Shown here piece by piece: positions 23,139 to 36,215 of a stretch of 64,000 nucleotides of DNA (its first letter is position 1; the number at the start of each line of letters is the position of its first letter). The notes beneath the pieces are model-generated. The model saw only the letters and a program-made list of their open reading frames with translations. It ran no database searches and was not told where the DNA came from. The stretch comes from Mastigias papua. Taxonomy: Eukaryota > Cnidaria > Scyphozoa > Rhizostomeae > Mastigiidae. The stretch covers positions 12,211,888 to 12,275,887 of the forward strand of contig OZ025281.1 in the NCBI GenBank assembly GCA_964019165.1, in the 5' to 3' direction. Made by a program: the position numbers and the translations under genes.

Positions 23139-23500
23139 GTCCCTTCTTGGACTCTTCAACCAAGCGGGGATTGAGTGGGTGCGTATTGGGCAAGCAAACA
23201 TCCAATCACATGTATTTCTCTACGTTTCATACGATTTTGGATTTGTGAAAATTCTGTTGGTACTACAGAACTTCACTATAGAACAAGAAACCGGGAACAT
23301 TCATTTAGCATACTGAAAAGCTTTTTTCGCCCGAAACTCGTCAGAGTATGAAGCGTCGGATAACGACCTAAAGTTGAACCAAAATATATAGCCAGATGCG
23401 GGTACACGTGATGTGATGAATAATACGTCTATCTGGTCCTGTGATTGGACAATTAGCACCTATTCACCATTGTTTACTTGAAGAGTCCAAGATTTTGGGT
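23139..23500. repeat. Possible inverted-repeat element
   Basis: TCTTGGACTCTTCAA near 23146 is mirrored by TTGAAGAGTCCAAGA near 23479, with CCAATCACATG and CAATCACAGG-type sequence further in. A segment (CTCGTCAGAGTATGAA, then GTCGGATAACGACC) recurs inverted at 42866-42902, so part of it is dispersed. Superfamily unknown. Confidence 0.4.
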
Positions 23501-24985
23501 TTTCTTCTGGCTTTTCGACTATTGAGCCAGCCAGAGTGTTAAATGAAAATATGGAATAGCAATATGTAACGACGCGAAAATCCAACAACTGGTGGAATAA
23601 ATGGAGTCATCTAGTAATATCAGAGAAAGATGAGCCATGGAAAAGTACTTAAAGCATCTATGGAATCACTGCCGTTGATTTACCTGATATTTAGCGACAA
23701 GATGTTTACAATGTAAATAAAATGGAAAACTACACAGTGGTAGCTTCTCGATTTCATGCAGAAAATAGTGGCAGTAAGTAAGAATTCCATATGTGTAAGA
23801 ATGCAGGTTGTACCTTGTAAATTGCAAAGCACCTGGGGAACATCTTCAACGGCCTTGTGTAGTACAGGACAACAACATACTTATAGTTCTTGCAATAAAA
23901 CGTGCGCGTTCGTTCACGAGCATGTAAGACCGTTCCCATCCCAGTTCACATGCTCGATTCATCGCGCGCTAAAGCTTTACCAAACCTATGGATCCAAGTG
24001 CTAAGGAAATCTCTCATTTGTCACAGCCTCAAAAATGTGACAGGTGAGAAGTTCAACATTGACCTCAATTAGTTGCAGGAAAATGGGCATGAAAGGTGTG
24101 AACATGGCTATACAAAGAAGTGACGATCAACTCAGAAAGGATAGCTGCGATATATTTTAATCATTTGGGACTCTCTGGATGCTGTATTTTATTTTACCTA
24201 CTCAGACCATCGGTTACTTTTAAGTATGTGAACTTCCATGTCCTGACTAAATATCCTGTGATCCTACCTATGTAAAGGACGCAAAAAACTCGGAACTTAA
24301 GCAGAAGGTGCATAGTTATTCCATACATTGACCATGAATTGTCTGTTGGTACTTCTGACCTGTGCTGCGGTGCGACAAGGTGGGAACATACGTTAGCCGG
24401 TAAATGAAACGATAGGAACTAGAGCTTGGAAATGCATCAATGATCTTGTAAGCAGATAGAATCTGTCCCTAAGATGTGATTGATTGAATAGCATACGCTA
24501 GTCAGACTTGCCACGGAACAACCATTGAAGTTTGAACCCCCTCTGCTTTCTTACTAGCCACGAAAGACCACTCGAAGTTGACGTGTCGAGTCATGCGACA
24601 GAGGCTTAACGATTTGTATTGTGTACCAGACAAAGATACACTTGTTGCCATCTTTTGTTTCGTATTTCAAGTTCATATCAAAAGAACAAGGCAAGAGAGG
24701 AATGACGATTGAAGCAACGCATTGGTCTATTATCAGTTTTCCCCACATAGCTTAAAGAGACGGAGAAAAATCACCTTGAACATGAATAAACCTTTAGTAC
24801 TTACGAGATGCAGAAAATGATGTTACATAGCATGTTATCACAACCGTGAAATACAGCTACCCTGACTTCTACTTTTTATCCTGAAATGATCGCATTGCAC
24901 ATTCCATTATTCTCCTCATTTTCTCCATAACATAACATCAATTGACCCTCTAGTGGAGAGAATTTCAACACTGTTTGTCATAACT
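23501..24985. other. Intergenic: nothing recognised
   Basis: Only short unconserved frames; none has a recognisable domain. Confidence 0.4.
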
Positions 24986-24989
24986 GAGT

Positions 24990-25160
24990 ACAATACCAAA
25001 CCTACAACCTTCCCAAATCTCCCAACATTTTCATCACTTTTCAGTCTACTAGTAAAGTCATTTACTTTCAGTTTCGGCCATTCTGGCACAAAATGTCAGT
25101 ATAGCCTCACTTTTTGGCCGAATTTGGCTCATTTTCGTCACTTTTCAACCTTAAATTTAA
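24990..25160 (-). repeat. Satellite monomers in reverse orientation
   Basis: Contains GGCTCATTTTCGTCACTTTTCAACC and CATTTTCATCACTTTTCAG, the reverse complement of the unit seen to the right. At least one monomer and part of another are inverted relative to the main array. Confidence 0.65.
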
Positions 25161-25199
25161 ATAAATATTCTTGGCTATTTGCTATAACATGACCAAGAT

Positions 25200-26611
25200 T
25201 GAAATTGGTAGATTTGAATTAAAAATTGACAAGTGATGAAGATGAGCCAATTACAGAAATATCGCCTTATTATTATTCTCAAAAATGACCGACATTGAAG
25301 TTGATTTATTCTGATTAGCTATTGAACATTAATGACAATGACCCAATTTAGGCTAAATCGCAAGGCTATAGCCTTAGTATTTTGTCCGCAACTGACTGCA
25401 ATTCATATTGATTAGTTTTGATTAACGATTCACAAATGATGAAAATGAGCCAACTTTTTTCGAAAGGTAAGGCTATGGCCTTTTCATTTTGCCCAAAAAT
25501 GACTGGAAGTGAATTTCATTCATTTCCACTGACGATTGACAAGTGATAAAAATGAGCCAGGTTTGATCAATTAGTAAGGCCTTGGTGTTTTACCTAGAAT
25601 TGACCGAAATTGACATTGATTGACTTTGAATCCAGATTGAGATATGATAAATGTGAGCCAAGTTTGGCCAAAAAGAAAGGCTATAGGCTTAATATTTTCC
25701 TCAAAGTTCACAGAAATTGGACTTTATTTATTTTGACCAATGCTTTGTCAGAAGCTGAGACTATATCCTTGGCTTTTTTCCACAAATTGAGAGACATTGA
25801 AATTGATTGATTTTGATTAGATTGAAAAGTGATGAAAATCAGCCAATTTGGACCACAAAGTAGGACTATAGCCTTGGTGCTTTGCCAAACAATGACCAAA
25901 ATTAAAATTGATTGATTTTGACTGCAGATTGAGAAATGATGAAAATAAGCAATTGTTTTGCAAACACAGCAACAACAAGAAGTGAGGCCATAGCTCTAGC
26001 ATTTTTATCAAAAGTGTCCAAATTTTAATTTTATTGACTTTGATTATCAGATTGAGAAACAATGAAAATTAGCCAGCTATGGCCAAAAAGTAGAGCTAGA
26101 GCCTTTGTATTTTGCCCAATAATTACCGAAATTGTCAACGATTGATTTTGATTGCTATTTGAACAGTGGTGACAAAAATCCGGGCTTTGCAAAAAAATCA
26201 ACTCTACAGCCTTTTTAGTTTGCCCAAATTGACATTGATTGAGCTTCCATTGCAGATTAAAAACACCGATGAAAATCAACCAATTCTGGCCCCAACGTAA
26301 AACTATATTCTTGGTATTTTGTCACAAATGACCGAAATTGTAATTGATATATTTTGACTCCAGGTTAAGAAGTAATGACAATGACCCAAACTCTTAGGAC
26401 ACACTAAAGCTATTGCTTTGTCATTTTCTCAATAAATGATCGACATTGAATTTTACTATTTTTGAGCAGAGATTGAACAACTAGGAAAATACGCCAGTTT
26501 TGGCCAGCCGGTAAGGCCTAGGTATTTTGCACAAAAATGACTGAAATTGGCATTCATTGATTTTGATTGCAGATTGAAAATTAATTTAAGTTAGATAAGT
26601 TTGGCCATAAG
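25200..26611 (+). repeat. ~108-bp satellite array, block 1 (divergent)
   Basis: Tandem units with recurring landmarks AAGGCTATAGCCTTGG, TTTTGCC-AAAATGACC, GATTGATTTTGATTGCAG and AGTGATGAAAATGAGCCA. Units are strongly diverged compared with 28.9-31.8 kb, as expected at the edge of an array. The array is interrupted at 26612 by a hAT element. Confidence 0.85.
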
Positions 26612-27890
26612 CAGTGGCGTAGCGCGACTTTTTCGACTGGGTATTCTATCATAGGGTGTGGCTGGGTGTGGCTAATTAACGTCCCGTGGCATTTATCACC
26701 CTGAACATAAATATCTAGTAACAAACTCAATTTCCTATCCTGTATTCATGAGTTGGTTGTGGTCACATAACAGAAGGGAACCAAAAATTAATACTATACA
26801 TTGTATCTAGACTGTGTGATGTTATTGTAAGGCTTCGCCCCCCCCCCCATTATTAATAATCCTCTTTTTTCCGTGAGTGATAATTTTGAAAATGAGTTTT
26901 GAATCAGCGATGTGACGATATCACTCACCGCTTATTCCCCCATAGTCAAGTTAAATCCATCTAGCAAAACATGAACAGGGCCTATAACAACAAAGCCTAG
27001 ACGGTTCTTGAAGCCTTAACAAAAGAGCACTCTTTACAATAGCAACTGGACAATAGCAGAGAATGACTAATAAGTCAGAATGTTGACAGGGACAAAATCA
27101 CATTACTCTGCATACTACGCATTATGTAAGCAGAAAGAAACTAAGCTAGGGAACTTACATATATTTAGAAATATAGGGGGAATGTTTGACGTCTATCGTT
27201 ATAATACTCACGAAATTAAAACAGTTATAGGCTCCTCCTAACACCACAAAATGAGACATTGAGGAACTTGGCCTACGTGCGACTGAACCTCTACCTACCG
27301 TTCACTTGTCTTTCTTGCTGCTGCAGCCACATGACATAAATTACATCTGACCAGAACTTTCTTGCTAAAAAGTCAGCCTTTCAACTCTTCTATTAAAAAT
27401 TTCACATGTTCTATTTACTTCATATTCGATATCACCTCAGCCACTCCAAGTACTCAAGCTGATTGTTTATTAGTCTCTATGTGAGGTTATAGAAGTATGA
27501 GGCTGGACGCTGGCCATTTCTCAGCGTATTTTGAGATAGTTTTCGCTCATTAAGGAAAAATTTATTCATGAAATGGAGCATTTTGATTGGTAGAAACACT
27601 CTACCGGGTATTCACTGCGTATTCATGACGAACTTCTGTTTAACATGAAGTTCCTGTTTGGTCTTCTGCATTATCTTCACAAATCTGCTTGCTTCCAAAC
27701 GATTCACATCTGCACACTTACACAGCTTGAACATTAAGGCAGGCAAACACGTTAACAGGGGTAAAATTTGCCATTTGAATGAGCATTTGAGAAATAGTAG
27801 CATTATCGCAACATAATGTAGATTATTATTTTTTCTGGAAATTGAAGGGTATTCATTGAATACCTTGAATACCCTGACGCTACACCACTG
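26612..27890. mobile_element. Non-autonomous hAT-type transposon (1279 bp) in satellite
   Basis: Ends CAGTGGCGTAGCG and CGCTACACCACTG (13-bp inverted with one or two mismatches, plus internal GGGTATTC matches) are the signature of hAT elements. It is flanked by an exact 8-bp target duplication, GCCATAAG, at 26604-26611 and 27891-27898, and removing it restores the satellite unit. No transposase frame is present; the longest frame (27612-27803 minus) is not recognised. Confidence 0.85.
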
Positions 27891-30800
27891 GCCATAAGGT
27901 AAGGCTATAGTCTTGGCATTTTGCCCAAATATGATCGAATTTCGAATTGATCGATTTTGATTGCAAATTTGAAAACTGGTTAAAGTCAGCCAATTTTTGC
28001 CTAAGGTTTAGGCTATGGCTTTGGTACTGCTTTGGCATTTTTCCCAAAACTGAACGACATTGGAATTGATTAGCTTTCACTCCAGATTGGCAAAATGACA
28101 ATGAGCCAAATTGATGGCAAAACGTTAGGGCCATAGCCTGGGTTTTTGCCCATAAATGACAGGCATGTATTGGTTATTAATTTTGATTAGAGATTGAAAC
28201 AGTATGAAGAAAGTCACTTTTGTCCAAAACGGAAGGCTACAGCTTTGGTATTTTAAACAAACATGACAGAAACTTACATTGATTTAAAAATGCTGAAGAT
28301 AAGCCAAATATGGCCAGAAATTACGGCAGTAGTCTTGGTACTTCGTCGTGATTGATTTTGAATGCAGATTGCATATTGAGAAACTATGAACATGAGCCAG
28401 TTAAGCGTGAAAATAAGTCCTTTGTCACAATATTTTGCTCAAAATTGATCCAAGATTACTTTGATTGATTTTGATCGCAGATTGAACAGTAATGATTAAG
28501 ACCAATTTAGGCCAAAAAGTAAGTCTATATTCTTGAAATATACCCTGTAAATGATAGAAATCTGTATTAAGTGGCATTGACTGCAACTTGAAAAGTGATG
28601 AAAATCGGCTACTTTTGGGTACAACTTCAGCCTACAGCCTTAGAGTTTTCTCCAAGATTGATAGAAATTGTTATTGAGTGATTTGACTACTGACTGACAA
28701 GGAATGAAACTCAGCCACTTTTTGCCAAGACGTAAGGCCATAGCACTGGTAGCTTCCCCAGCAATGATAGAAATTTATATTGAGTGACTTTGACTTCACA
28801 TTGAAAAACGATGGAAATGACCAAAATTTGGCCAAATGGTAAGGGCTATAACCTTTGGTACTTTCCCCAAGCTTGATAGAAGTTGATTTAATATATGGGA
28901 TCCTGAAATTGTGTCTTAATTAATTGGAATATATATTGTTGATTAAAATTGTGACATGATTGGACAAAAAGTAAGGCTATAACCTTGGTATTTTGCAAAA
29001 AATGACCAAAATTGAACTTGATTGATTTTGATTGCAGATTGAAAACTGACGACAATGAGCACTTTTTGGACAGAATGTAAGACCATAATCTTGGTACTTT
29101 GCCACAAAATGATCAAACTTGAAGTTCGTTGAATTGGATTCCAGATTGAAAAATGATGAAAATGAGACATTTTTGGCAAAAAAGTAAGGCTATAACCTTA
29201 GTACTTTGTCGAACAATGACCAAAATTGAAATTGATTCATTTTGATTCCATGTAAAAAAGAAATGAAAATGAGCCATTTTTTGCCAAAGAGTAAGGCTAT
29301 AACCTTGGTATTTTGCCGAAAAATGACCATAATTGAAATTGAGTCATTATGATTGCAGATTGAAAAGTAATGAAAAGGAGCCATTTTTGGCCAAAACGTA
29401 AGGCTATAACCTTGATATTTTGCTGAAAAACAACGAAAAGTGAAGTTAATTGAATTTGATTCCAGATTGAAAATGATTAAAATTGTTACATGATTGGCCA
29501 AAAAGTAAGGCTATAACCTTGGAATTTCGCCGATAAATAAGCATAATTGAAATTGAGTCATTATGATTGCAGACTGACAAGTAATGAAAAGGAAACATCT
29601 GTAGCCAAACCGTAAGGCTATAACCTTGGTATTGTGCGGAAAAATTTCCAAAATTGACATTGATTGAATTTTGATTGCATGTTGAAGAGTGAACAAAATG
29701 AGCTATTCATTGCCAAATAGTAAGACTACAACCTTGGTAATTTGCCAAAAAAGTAACTAACATTGATATTGATTCATTATCTCTACAGATTGACATATGA
29801 TGAAAAGGAGCCATTTTTGGCCAAAAAGTAAGGCTATAACCTTGGTATTTTGCCACAAAAAGTAACTAAAATTGATATTGATTCATTATGTTTACAGATT
29901 GAAATACGATGAAAAGGAGCCATTTTTGGCCATAACGTAAGGCTATAACCTTGGTATTTTGCCAAAACAGTAACTAAAATTGATATTGATTCATTATCTC
30001 TACAGATTGACATATGATGAAAAGAAGCCATTTTTGGCCAAAAAGTAAGGCTATAACCTTGGTATTTTGCCGAAAAATGACCATAATTGAAATTGAGTCA
30101 TTATGATTGCAGATTGAAAAGTAATGAAAAAGAGCCATTTTTGGCCAAAACGTATGGCTATAACCTTGGAAATTTGACGATATATAACCATAATTGAAAT
30201 TGAGTCATTATGATTGCAGATTGAAAAGTAATGAAAAGGAGCCATTTTTGGCCAAAACGTAAGGCTATAACCTTGGTATTATGGCGAAAAACAAACAACA
30301 TTGAAGTTAATTGATTTTGATTGCAGATTGAAAATGACTAAAATTGTTACATTATTGGCCAAAAAGTAAGTCTATAACCTTGGTATTTTGTCCAATAATG
30401 ACCAAAATTGAAATTGAGTCATTATGATTGCAGATTGGAAAGTAATGAAAAGGAGCCACTTTTGGCAAAAAGTAAGGCCATACCCTTGCTATTGTGCGGA
30501 ACAATGACCAAAAATGACATTGATTGAATTTTGGTTGCAGATTGAAAAGTGATGAAAATGAGCCATTTGTTTGCTGATAAATAAGGCTATAACTTTGGTG
30601 TTTTGCTGAAAAATGACTATAATTGACATTGAGTCATTATGATTGCAGACTGACAAGTAATGACAAGGACCCATCTGTAGCCAAAACGTAAGGCTATAAC
30701 CTTGCTATTGTGCGGACAAATGACCAAAATTGACATTGATTGCATTTTGATTGCATGTTGAAGAGTGATGAAAATGAGCCATTCATTGCCAAATAGTAGG

Positions 30801-33186
30801 ACTATGCCCTTGGTATTTTGCCAAAAAAAAAATAACTAAAATTGATATTGATGCATTATGTCTACAGATTGAAATATGATGAAAAGGAGGCATTTTTGGC
30901 CAAAAAGTAAGGCTATAACCTTGGTATTTTGCTGAAAAACAATGAAAATTGAAGTTAATTGAATTTCATTCCAGATTGAAAATGATTAAAATTGTTACAT
31001 GATTGGCCAATAAGTAATGCTATTACCTTGCTATTGCGCGAAAAAGTGACCAAAATTGACATGGATTGAATTTTGATTGCATGTTGAATAGTGATGAAAA
31101 TGAGCCATTCTTTGCCAAATAGTAAGGCTATAACCTTGGTCTTTTGTCCAATAATGACCAAAATTGAAATTGATTGATTTTTGATTGCATGTTGAAGAGT
31201 AATGAAAAGGAGCCATTTTTGGCCAACAAGTAAGGTTATGACCTTGGTATTTTGCCAAACCAATAACTAAAATTGATATTGATTCATTATGATTACAGAT
31301 TGAAATATGATGGAAAGAAGCCATTTTTGACCAAAATTGAAGTTAATTGATTTTGGTTGCAGATTGAAAATGATTAAAATTGTGACATGATTGGCCAAAA
31401 AGTAAGGCTATAACCTTGGTATTTTGCCGAAAATTGACCAAAATTGAAATTGATCAATTTTGATTGCAGATTGAAACCGACGAGAATGAGCCATTATTTG
31501 ACAGAAGGTAAGACTATAACCTAGGTATTTTGCCAAAGCATGATCAAACTTGAAGTTCTTTGAGTTTGATTCCAGATTGACAAGTGATGAAATTGAGCTA
31601 CTTTTGCCGAATTGTAAGGCTATAGCCGTGGTATTGTGCAGAAAAATGACCAAATTTGAAATTGATTGATTTTGATTACATGTTGTAAAGTGATGACAAT
31701 GAGCCATATTTTGCCGAATAGTAAGGCTATAATCTTGGAATTCTGAGGAAGAATTGACCAAAATTGAAGTTAATTGATTTTGAGTGCAGAGTGAAAAATG
31801 ATGAAAATGAGCACATTTTGCCAGAAAGTAATGCTATAACCTTGGGATATCTGCTAAAAAATGACCAAAATTGATGTTGATTGAGGTTGATTGTAGATTG
31901 AAAAATTATTATAATGTTTGGCCAAGAAGTAAGGCTATAACCTTGGTATTTTGCCGGAAAATGACCAAAATTAAAATTGATTGATTTAGATTGCTGAGTG
32001 AAAAGTGGTGAAGATGAACTATTTAGGCCAACAAAGTAATATAGCCTAGGCATTTTGCTCAATATTGACCAAATATAAAGTCCAGTCATTTGATCGAAAA
32101 TTTACCAATTATGGAAGTCGTTGATTTTGGTTGCAGATTGAAAAGTAATTAAAATGAGACATTTTTCGTACATGTATGGTTATATCTTTGGTATTTTAAC
32201 AGGAAATGACCAAACTTGCACTCATTTTGAGTCTGAATTGAAAAGTAATGAAAATACGGCATTTTTGCGATAAAGTAAAGCTATAACCTTGGCAGTTTTG
32301 TAAAATATGACAACAATTGAAGCTGATTCGTTTTTATTGTAGATTGATTAATGATGACAATGGGCTAGTGTTGACAAAAAGATAAAGCTAATACCTTTGA
32401 ATTGTCCCCTAAAATGAACAGCTTTCAATATCAACCAGTTTAATTGCAGATTGAAAAATGATGAAAATGAGTCAGTTTTGGCAAAGAACTAAGGCTATGA
32501 GCCGAACCATGACAATCATTGATTATCAATCCTTTTGATTGCAGATTCAAAAATGATGAAATTCAGACATTTTTGGCCAAAAAGTAAGACCATACACTTC
32601 GTATTTTGCCCACAAATGACCAGAGTTCAAATTTATTCAGTTTGATTACAGATTGAAAACTGAGGAAGATTTGCCGTTTTTGGCCAAAAAATAAAGCTAT
32701 TGCCTTGGTATTGTTCTCCAAGTGACCACTACTGCAAATCATTCAATTTAAATGAAAATTGAAATGTGATGAAATTCAGTCAATGTTGACAAAAAATTAG
32801 GCCATAACTTCTGTATTTTCTCAAAAATGACCAAATTTCACATTCTCCGGTCTTGATTCCAGATTCAAACGTCATGAATATGAACCATATTTGGTCAAAT
32901 TGTAAGGCTATAGCTTTGCTCTTTTACCCTAAAATCACCAAAAATTTACATTGATTCATTTTGTTTGCTGATTGACAAGTCATGAAAATGAGCCAGGTTT
33001 GGCCAAGGAGTAAGGCTATAGCCTTGGCACTTTCCGAAACTGACCACAAGTGAAGTTCATTCGTCTTGATTGCAGACTCAAAAGTGATGGAAATGAACAA
33101 CTTTTGGCCAAAGTGAAAGGCTATAGCTTTGTTATTTAGCCCACAAATGACCAAAAGTGAAATTTATTCATTTTCACTGCAGAACC
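27891..33186 (+). repeat. ~108-bp satellite array, block 2 (homogenised core)
   Basis: About 48 tandem units. Spacing of the GTAAGGCTAT landmark measured from 29291 to 29937 is 106-109 bp. Units between ~28.9 and 31.8 kb are highly alike; those to either side are more diverged, typical of unequal crossing-over. Because 108 is 36 codons, the minus strand repeats a hydrophobic pseudo-peptide (FGQKWLIFITFQSA-like). Stops interrupt it, so it is not a gene. Confidence 0.9.
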
Positions 33187-34748
33187 CACACGTATCCCTG
33201 ATCGTTCAAGAGACAATGCAAATACTCTAGATCTTTTTCTTACATCTAACCAATACATTTACCCCAAACCGACCGTAGACTCTCCTCTTGGTGACCCTGT
33301 TCACTGTCTCGTCACCTTGCAGCATGACATCCTTATCTCTAATAAGGATTAGTCTGTCTCTACCCAAGAGGCATTTCACTTTAGTAAACCCGACTGGGAC
33401 TTTCTGATCACCTTCTACTCCTCATATTCCTTGTACTCTGGCATCTCTAATGATCCTTCCTCTTTTGCCTCTCTTAATACAAATGGAATTCTACTTTTAA
33501 TTCCCTCTTCCTATAAACCTGGTAATCAAAATTCTCCAAAATGGTTCAATTCACGGTGTGCTAAAGCTGTGATGACTAAGAACCATCGCTTCAAACAGTG
33601 GCTGTTCCTTCAAACTCCACAATCCAGAGCTTTCTTTGTGCACGCACGTAATCTTTGCTCAAAAACTATTAACAGTGCCAAAACAAATTTTGTCAATCAT
33701 ATCAACCATAAGGTTGCTTCCTGTCATACTGGATCTCGCCCGTTTTTATCCTTAGCCAAAGTTTTCTCACAAAACTTTTTGTTACTCCTCTTTTCCGCCT
33801 CTGAAAAACAACTCTGGCTCTTCTTTGTGCACTCCCTCAGCTAAGGCCAACCTTTTTGCATCTATCTTTGCTTCCAATCTGGATAATGAGAGTCCAAACC
33901 TCCTGTCTACCCTGTATCCACCATCACAATATCACCTGTTAAGTTCTCTACAAGCAAGGTTCGAAAAACCCTTCTCCAGCTCAACACCTCTAAATTCAAA
34001 GGCCCTGATGGTATCCCAGCTATAGTACTTAAATCCTGTGCCCCTGAACTCGCCCCTGTTCTCAACAAACTCTTTCAGCCGTCCTACTCTGTTGGTATAT
34101 CTCCTTCTTCTTGGAAACTTACCCACATTTGTCTTATCCCCAAAAAAGGGGACAGGTCTGACCCTTCCAACTATCGCCCAATTGCAATCACTTCACTCAT
34201 CTCCATGACTATGGAAACTATCATCATCAACAACTGCTTGTCTTCCTTGAAACAAAAAAACCTTCTCAGCTGCTGACTATATACAAATCTCAGATTTGTC
34301 CTTTTCTGGAATGCTGCTCCCATGTTGGGGGTATTGCTCCCAGATCTTCTCTACATCTTCTTGGCAAAGTCCAGTCCAAAGCCATCCGTCTCACAAATAA
34401 TCCTATTCATAGACATTGCTCATTGGAAATCAAGAATATTATTCCTGATCCCCTGAAGCGTGTTCGACCCACTAAAAGCTCTACTCAGTCATACCCTTTC
34501 CAGGTCACACTATCTAATCCACGAACTCTTTCCCACAAATCTTCTTTCATTCCAAGAGCCTATCAACTTTTGAACAACTTACCTTCCACTTCCTTTCCTG
34601 AATCCTACAACTTATCTTGCTTGAAATCTAACATCAACAAGCTTGATTTTATTTCCCTTTTTAATTAACTTCCCTTTCTCTTTCTTCCTTTATCAGGGCT
34701 TTGTGATAGACTCCATTGGCCTTTTGCTGACATTGCTTACTAAAAAAG
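33187..34748 (+). mobile_element. LINE (APE-type non-LTR retrotransposon), internally deleted
   Basis: Inserted in the satellite. Plus-strand frames in order. First is the end of an endonuclease (RIPDRSRDNANTLDLFLTSN at 33189-33248). Next is a linker with KPGNQNSPKWFNSRCAKAV, and then reverse transcriptase motifs 0-2 near 33985-34200 (KFKGPDGIPAIVLKSCAPEL, then PIAITSL after NYR). The palm with the catalytic Asp pair is missing around 34255, where the frame jumps to the C-terminal thumb region (PFLECCSHVGGIAP, then LSNPRTLSHKS). Stops and frameshifts are present. The 3' end matches the truncated copy at 6465-6728. The upstream part is 5'-truncated. Confidence 0.75.
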
Positions 34749-35384
34749 AAAAGATTGAAAAGTTATGAAAATAAGCTATTTCTGGCAGAACAATAAGAGT
34801 TTAGCCATGTTATGTTCCCTTCAAATGACCAAAAGTGAATTTCATTCATTTTAATTACAGATTGAAAGGTGATGAAAATGAGTCAGTTTTGGCCTACAAA
34901 GAAGTTATAGCTTTGCTATTTTACATACAAATTACCAAAAACTTAAATTCACTTATTTTGAGCCATTTTTGCCAACAAGTATGGCTATAGCTTAGGTATT
35001 TTTCCCCAAAAATTGCAAGCTTAAACTTTATTTACTTTGTTGATTGAAAGGTAATGAAAATGACAAATTTATGTTAAAAAATTGGACTTCAGCCTTGGTA
35101 TATTTGCCCAAAAATGACCAAAATTGGAACTAATTCACTTTGGTTGCAGATTGAAAAGTAATGAAAATCAGCCATTTGTGGCCAAAAAGTAAGGCTATAG
35201 CCTTGGCATTGTGTCCAGAACTGACCAATGCTGAAAATTATCCATTTTGAGCCACTTTTGGTCAAAGGGTAAGACCATCGTTTTGGTATTTTGCCCAACC
35301 ATGACAGCATTTGAAATTCATTTCATTGATTGCAGATTGAAGAGTGGTGCAACATGAGCCACTTTGGCGGAAATGTAATTCTAT
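34749..35384 (+). repeat. ~108-bp satellite array, block 3 (divergent)
   Basis: The array resumes after the LINE with GATTGAAAAGTTATGAAAATAAGC and contains about six diverged units before family A LINE sequence begins. Confidence 0.85.
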
Positions 35385-35984
35385 TCCTATGACCACTCCT
35401 GAAATCATTGCATCTGTTGTGCTTCTTCCTGGCATAAACTCAGATTGCTCTTTCGATCCTTCTACCTCTTCCGTTAGCCTTCCATCATTAACCCATTCTA
35501 GTAATTTCACTGTGTGTGACACTAGCTTTATCCCGCGGTAATTTTTGCATTCTTGTATGTCTCCCTTTTGTTTGAAGATGCGTACTAACACACTCTGTCT
35601 CCATTCATCTGGCATCTGTTCTGTTTCCAAACTTTGGCAAGTAGTTTTGCTATCCCCTCAATTCCTTCTCTACCTACGAACTTCCGGGAATCAATGGAAA
35701 TACTCAGTCCCGCTGCTTTGTAATTGTTCATCTTTCTCATTACGTCTTTCACCTCCTATATACTAATATCTCTTACATCTTACTTCTCTTTGCTGTACAT
35801 CTCTTTGAATCCTATCATCATCCACATTTAATAATTCTTCAAAGTACTACTTCCATCTTTCGTTGATTTTATCATCATCCAACAGCACTTTTCCATCTTT
35901 GTTTTTAATGCACCTAATTTGCGACACATTATCTGACCTTTTCTTTCTGCACTTAGCTATTCTGATTGACGTTGTTGTAATGAG
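35385..35984 (-). mobile_element. LINE family A: N-terminal reverse transcriptase part
   Basis: Minus-strand reading: AKCRKKRSDNVSQIRC, DGKVLLDDDKINERWK, a stop, then MPDEWRQSVLVRIFKQKGDI, CKNYRGIKLVSHTVKLLEW and EFMPGRSTTDAMI. These are RT motifs 0-2 of an endonuclease/RT LINE. The remaining palm is absent where the fragment abuts satellite. Confidence 0.7.
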
Positions 35985-36215
35985 AGGGTCGGGCAGGCCA
36001 GAAAAACAAAGTTGAGTAGAGTCACAAAATGTTATCTAAAATACACTATTTACAATCTTTAATCATATTGATTAGACATCTCTCTCGCACGCTTATCTCG
36101 AACTCTCTCTATCTCTCCGAACATAACACGAAAATGAACGGAAACGGAAATGGCAAAGCATGTTGGGCAAAGCTTACGACAACAACAGGGTCTGGTACCG
36201 AGAAAAGAACCCAGG
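35985..36215. other. ~230-bp insertion inside LINE family A, origin unknown
   Basis: It separates the coding segments on either side. TGTTGTAATG at the left and TTACGACAACA at the right look like short inverted ends, but no target duplication was recognised. Confidence 0.3.

Noticed and set aside
28943..32089. Chain of 60-120 codon minus-strand frames with similar hydrophobic peptides
   Set aside because: They follow the 108-bp satellite period (36 codons), are broken by stops at the same place in each unit and have no initiation or splice context.
25200..33186. CRISPR-like array
   Set aside because: The units are contiguous ~108-bp diverged repeats without unique spacers, in animal DNA.
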